Position numbers and translations under genes: made by a program. From NCBI GenBank assembly GCA_964020155.1, contig OZ026556.1, positions 2,383,501 through 2,447,500 of the forward strand: a stretch of 64,000 nt of DNA. The letters are read 5' to 3'. The DNA is from Chondrilla cf. caribensis. Lineage: Eukaryota; Porifera; Demospongiae; Chondrillida; Chondrillidae. This document shows, one piece after another, positions 61,901 through 64,000 of this stretch. Numbering within the stretch: the stretch's first letter is position 1; every line of letters begins with the position of its first letter. The notes below the pieces were generated by a model that was not told the DNA's origin, did not search any database, and saw nothing but the letters and a program-made list of their open reading frames with translations.

Positions 61901-64000
61901 ACCTGTAGCACATAAATAGTCATTCAGATGATCTGAACAATAGCGTCATTGTCTGCAGTGGGAAAGTCCAAAAACGCGCATTTGACAAAAAACGTTCAAG
62001 GGCCCTTTTCGCTTGCACATACACATATGGGTGTTTGAGGCAGTGAGATAGAGCAGTCATGTCAGAATAATCGGGAATTTATTTATTAATTACTAATTTA
62101 AAACAATTTACTCTCTTAAAGAGCCTGTAATTTACAACAATCCTGCAATAATGATTACATATAGACATTACCTGTGTATAATCTTTATCTTTGGGGAAAC
62201 TACTACCAAAAAGCACATAGGGTGGTTTGGGTAATGCTTCAACAAGATAGTCTTGCATTATTTCAAGTGCTGCATCATTCTCAGTCAGGAACAATAAGTA
62301 CCGGTTCTCCCTATGGGGAATTACATAAGTCATACAATTGCATATACGTAAGTATGTACATACGTAAGGTACACATCTTAAAGCAGTGATAAATGGTGGG
62401 AATCGTACTAAAAATGTCATACAATTCCCGAAATCCATACCCTTGAATACATCCATAACTTAATGGTTTGCCATACAGTAACCATTATATGATAAGTGAA
62501 TGGAATATCCACAACATTGTCGATTACAACATAGACATCACAAATATATATTTTTCTTACATAGTTTTAATTATCTACAAAATGGGGACCAAGCATAACT
62601 GCACACTTGATTGGCCTCAATGACAGATCAGTGTACTACTCAGTGTGAAAAGTGCAATTGTTGTTTAGATTGCTTCAAGGTGTAGGACTAATGGGATTTC
62701 TGCTGATAGGAGGTATCAAAAAGTAAAGGTATTAATTTTAAAGGAATCTTATGCTAGTAGTAATAAAATCAAAGTAATAACCCATGTCTATTTCTGCAAT
62801 TTGGTTTCATGCTATGATTCATGGAGATGAAACCGTTCAATACATACCGATTTGTTTGATAAACAATTTACAACAAATGAAATTTATAAAGGTGCTGCAA
62901 CTGTGACTGCTATGACCATTGACCTATTTATGCATGATATCTATGGTACGGGCATTAATGTACTGAGCTAGTGTAAGTTGCAGGTACAGTACCTACCCAT
63001 GCCAAGTTTTGTCTTTGGATATCAAACTCTCCCTGATGAGATGAAGAGGTTCACATGGTGGATCATCAGGCTGGAGAAAAGATGTCATAGTTCATGATAC
63101 CCATCAGAATATTGAAAACAAAGTCACATTAGCTACAATGAACAAATATGTCAAGGGCAATTTTGTCAATAAGCAACACCAAATTTACATTTTACTAGTT
63201 GAAACACCAGCCCTACAAATGTGATTTCATCACACTTTGTATATAAATATGCAACTCTCTCCTATGGGAACATGTTAAATTCTGTAAAAGCAAGAAATGG
63301 AATCTTTCAAGTACAGCATATGTAATATGATTTTTCCAATTTCTCATAGGAAAGTTTATAAAATTCAGGGTACTCCAAGGATGCCAGTAATGACACTTGG
63401 CAAGTTTAACAGCAATTGCATGAAAACAAAGGAGGAGTGGTCTACTGTAATTGATGCACATCATTGGATATGTTGTATATACACACCTCTGAATCGGAGA
63501 CATAGTTAACAAAGAAGGTTTGAAACGAATTCACTGGATTAAAGTCATCAGTTCCACCAAAATTTCTTAATACAGCATGTTTAAACTGTCCAGCTGTTAG
63601 TCTATAAGAAGTATCACCTGTCTCCACCAGCCAATACAACATCTTGATAAGGCTATTAAGAGATAAGAGAGTGTAAGAAATTACTACATATGTAAATGAT
63701 CTAAATACTAATACAGTAACTGAATAGAATACAAGAATGAGATGAAGTCGAGGTCCATTTATTAATTTTACTTTGCCAGATGTTTCAGTAATAGGGTGAT
63801 AACTAATTTATTTCTTGCGAAAATGGTTGAACGGCTAGGTGTAGTCATATATCGCAAATTCAATGTAATTCACTAGCCAAATAATTTTTACACCAAACGT
63901 TTCGACAGCTGACTGCTGTCTTCTTCAGTGGTATGGAATACAGGGTGTGAGTGCGTCTTTTATGCGTGTGGTGACAGGTGATGATAAGATGACGTGTGAA
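42359..64000 (-). CDS. RNF213: RNF213 (mysterin)-like AAA+ E3 ubiquitin ligase, C-terminal half
   Basis: Giant AAA+ ATPase and E3 ligase acting in innate immunity and lipid metabolism. It is 5'-incomplete. About 35 short exons run from 63,655 to the stop TAA at 42,359-42,361. Diagnostic segments in RNF213 order: YLLFLTENDAALEIMQDYL and LFGSSFPKDKDYTQ (62,312-62,172), INQIKICMETGRTVVLLNLE (60,858-60,750), KRYVDLGLQTHRIKCRVHDD (60,690-60,603), VYDKFPIPLINRLEKHLV (60,433-60,146), TTHSQPLAPVDVSRL (59,988-59,604), the helical core with KMLFLEVISVLCFG and DKDPVIRSVLLQLIL (54,261-53,313), LPTMPEDFL (about 51,034-50,930), the RZ finger (50,905-50,652) and a helical C-terminus ending WHITVQYKMKI. Exons at 54,833-54,724 and 54,656-54,547 join in phase directly to 54,261, leaving no room for a RING. 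The Walker motifs of the first active AAA units would lie right of the window. Introns hold several DNA transposons. Confidence 0.88.
42710..43152. mobile_element. Small DNA element with pogo-like ends
   Basis: TA precedes CAGTGAAATATTCGTTAATC at the left. The right end carries the imperfect inverse GATTAATGAATACTCACT. The element is about 440 bp, non-coding, in an intron of the RNF213-like gene. The ends resemble pogo/Tigger MITEs, but the right border is uncertain. Confidence 0.55.
43938..44001. repeat. (CA)n microsatellite
   Basis: A CA run of about 64 bp broken once by GTACAC, directly adjoining a Tc1-like end at 44,004. Confidence 0.95.
44004..44400 (+). mobile_element. Tc1/mariner-like end fragment
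   Basis: CAGTGGTGGTCAAAAGTTAT at 44,004 is the typical outer end of Tc1-like elements. No inverse end and no transposase frame is visible, so the right border is a guess. It sits between coding exons of the RNF213-like gene. Confidence 0.4.
45000..45730. other. GC-richer block of unknown nature in an RNF213-like intron
   Basis: Between the exons at 44,573 and 46,660 a segment around 45,120-45,720 is clearly less AT-rich than its surroundings. It keeps open frames on both strands (45,340-45,588 plus and 45,707-45,468 minus). No protein family, terminal repeat or RNA fold is recognised. It may be an old transposon fragment. Confidence 0.3.
47886..47930. repeat. Imperfect palindrome
   Basis: TCAATCAACCTCTGTTGAT and ATCAACAGCGGTTGATCAAC are near-inverse around a short AT centre, in an intron of the RNF213-like gene. 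Confidence 0.6.
50652..50905 (-). CDS. RNF213: RZ zinc-finger exons of the RNF213-like gene
   Basis: Two exons (about 50,905-50,821 and 50,749-50,652) join in phase 0 and give EACPNGHPYIITE followed by CTGPNQGMPCPICRAGIGA. This matches the RZ finger pattern C-x3-H ... C ... C-x2-C. In vertebrate RNF213 the RZ finger carries ubiquitin to substrates including bacterial lipid A, independently of the RING. All four zinc ligands are present. Confidence 0.85.
51415..52395. other. Intron of the RNF213-like gene
   Basis: A long intron between the exon ending at about 51,340 and the next at about 52,400. A plus-strand open frame at 52,112-52,357 has a Lys/Glu-rich start but no recognisable domain. 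It is not called as a gene. Confidence 0.4.
53313..54261 (-). CDS. RNF213: E3 helical-core exons of the RNF213-like gene
   Basis: This region opens PKALYARYCRAVKMLFLEVI and continues through VLCFG, PPQPDLVVGLMEIVF and DPVIRSVLLQLIL. In vertebrate RNF213 this segment follows the RING directly. The block contains two short introns (around 53,930-54,005 and 53,745-53,815) and ends at QYLHLDD before the donor near 53,313. It is all-helical and forms the scaffold of the E3 module. Confidence 0.75.
54925..54962. repeat. Fragment of the 11,105 repeat
   Basis: CTTTATCCGCCA and TTTTCCCAGTA match, reverse-complemented, the right part of the repeat at 11,105-11,275. It lies immediately before the pogo-like element. 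Confidence 0.5.
54964..55545 (-). mobile_element. Complete TA-flanked pogo/Tigger-like MITE
   Basis: TA, then CAGTGGACCCTCATTTATCC at the left, and the exact inverse GAGGGTCCACTG followed by TA at the right. The element is 582 bp. The internal text is the reverse complement of the 26,334 copy (for example GAAATCGGCCATCTTTTTTC). No transposase. It lies in an intron of the RNF213-like gene. Confidence 0.85.
60146..62312 (-). CDS. RNF213: AAA-region exons of the RNF213-like gene
   Basis: Four exons (62,312-62,172, 60,858-60,750, 60,690-60,603 and 60,433-60,146) encode the most conserved stretch of the protein. It runs from LLFLTENDAAL through FGSSFPKDKDYTQ, METGRTVVLLNLENLYESLY and YVDLGLQTHRIKCRVH to FPIPLINRLEKH. 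The last motif, with an arginine after the asparagine, resembles a sensor or arginine-finger region of an AAA unit. The intron between the first two holds the 959-bp TATATGTG-end element. Confidence 0.85.
61070..62028 (+). mobile_element. Non-autonomous DNA element, TATATGTG-end family, long copy
   Basis: It shares about 370 bp of its left side and about 100 bp of its right side with the 520-bp copy at 3,383-3,902, plus about 440 bp of extra internal sequence (about 61,440-61,880). The inverted ends are again TATGTGAGCATGCAAGTG and its approximate inverse. It lies in an intron of the RNF213-like gene. Confidence 0.75.
63860..63940 (-). repeat. Repeat end with hammerhead-like core
   Basis: On the minus strand CTGAAGA (63,928-63,922) is followed by a 6-bp stem GACAGC/GCTGTC with a 5-base loop and then GAAAC (63,903-63,899). 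The following text (AATTATTTGGC) also resembles that after the 18,081 hairpin, so both probably derive from one retroelement family of Penelope type. Confidence 0.5.

Noticed and set aside
1..64000. tRNA, rRNA or snRNA genes
   Set aside because: None could be recognised by eye; a covariance search would be needed to exclude them.

Overview
The window is eukaryotic and looks like a demosponge (Amphimedon-type) genome. It is AT-rich. Its genes are split into many short exons by introns of roughly 75-110 bp with GT...AG ends. It carries an NLR of NACHT-LRR type, an arylsulfatase, RNF213-type giant ligase genes and many small DNA transposons. The species is inferred from gene content only. All four host genes read on the minus strand, so in transcription order the window runs from right to left.

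Right part (64,000 to 42,359): the C-terminal half of an RNF213 (mysterin)-like AAA+ E3 ligase whose 5' part lies beyond the right edge. The AAA region, the E3 helical core, the RZ zinc finger and the C-terminus are recognisable. No RING is found where vertebrate RNF213 has one. Next (41,817 to 31,806) is a 14-exon arylsulfatase A-like gene. One of its introns holds a nearly intact antisense non-LTR retrotransposon (34.5-38.2 kb) with a 2A ribosome-skipping motif. An intergenic stretch with a minisatellite and microsatellites follows (28.7-31.8 kb). Then comes an NLR gene (about 28,121 to 20,496) with an alpha-helical N-terminus, a NACHT domain and LRR exons.

Left part (17,601 to 1,950 and beyond the left edge): a second gene whose N-terminal exons fit RNF213. 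A long acidic Ser/Thr/Gly repeat region is followed by exons resembling the CBM20-like region. The repeat region is an array of phase 1-1 exons separated by near-identical 84-86 bp introns. The large introns of this gene hold a decayed Ty3/gypsy element, a fold-back element, a Tigger remnant and other repeats.

Together the window is a same-strand block of probable innate-immunity genes (two RNF213-like, one NLR) plus a lysosomal-type sulfatase, heavily invaded by transposons. Several families (TA-flanked pogo-like elements, the TATATGTG-end family, hammerhead-like hairpins) recur across it. Exon joins were checked by hand through splice sites and reading phase. No database search was possible.
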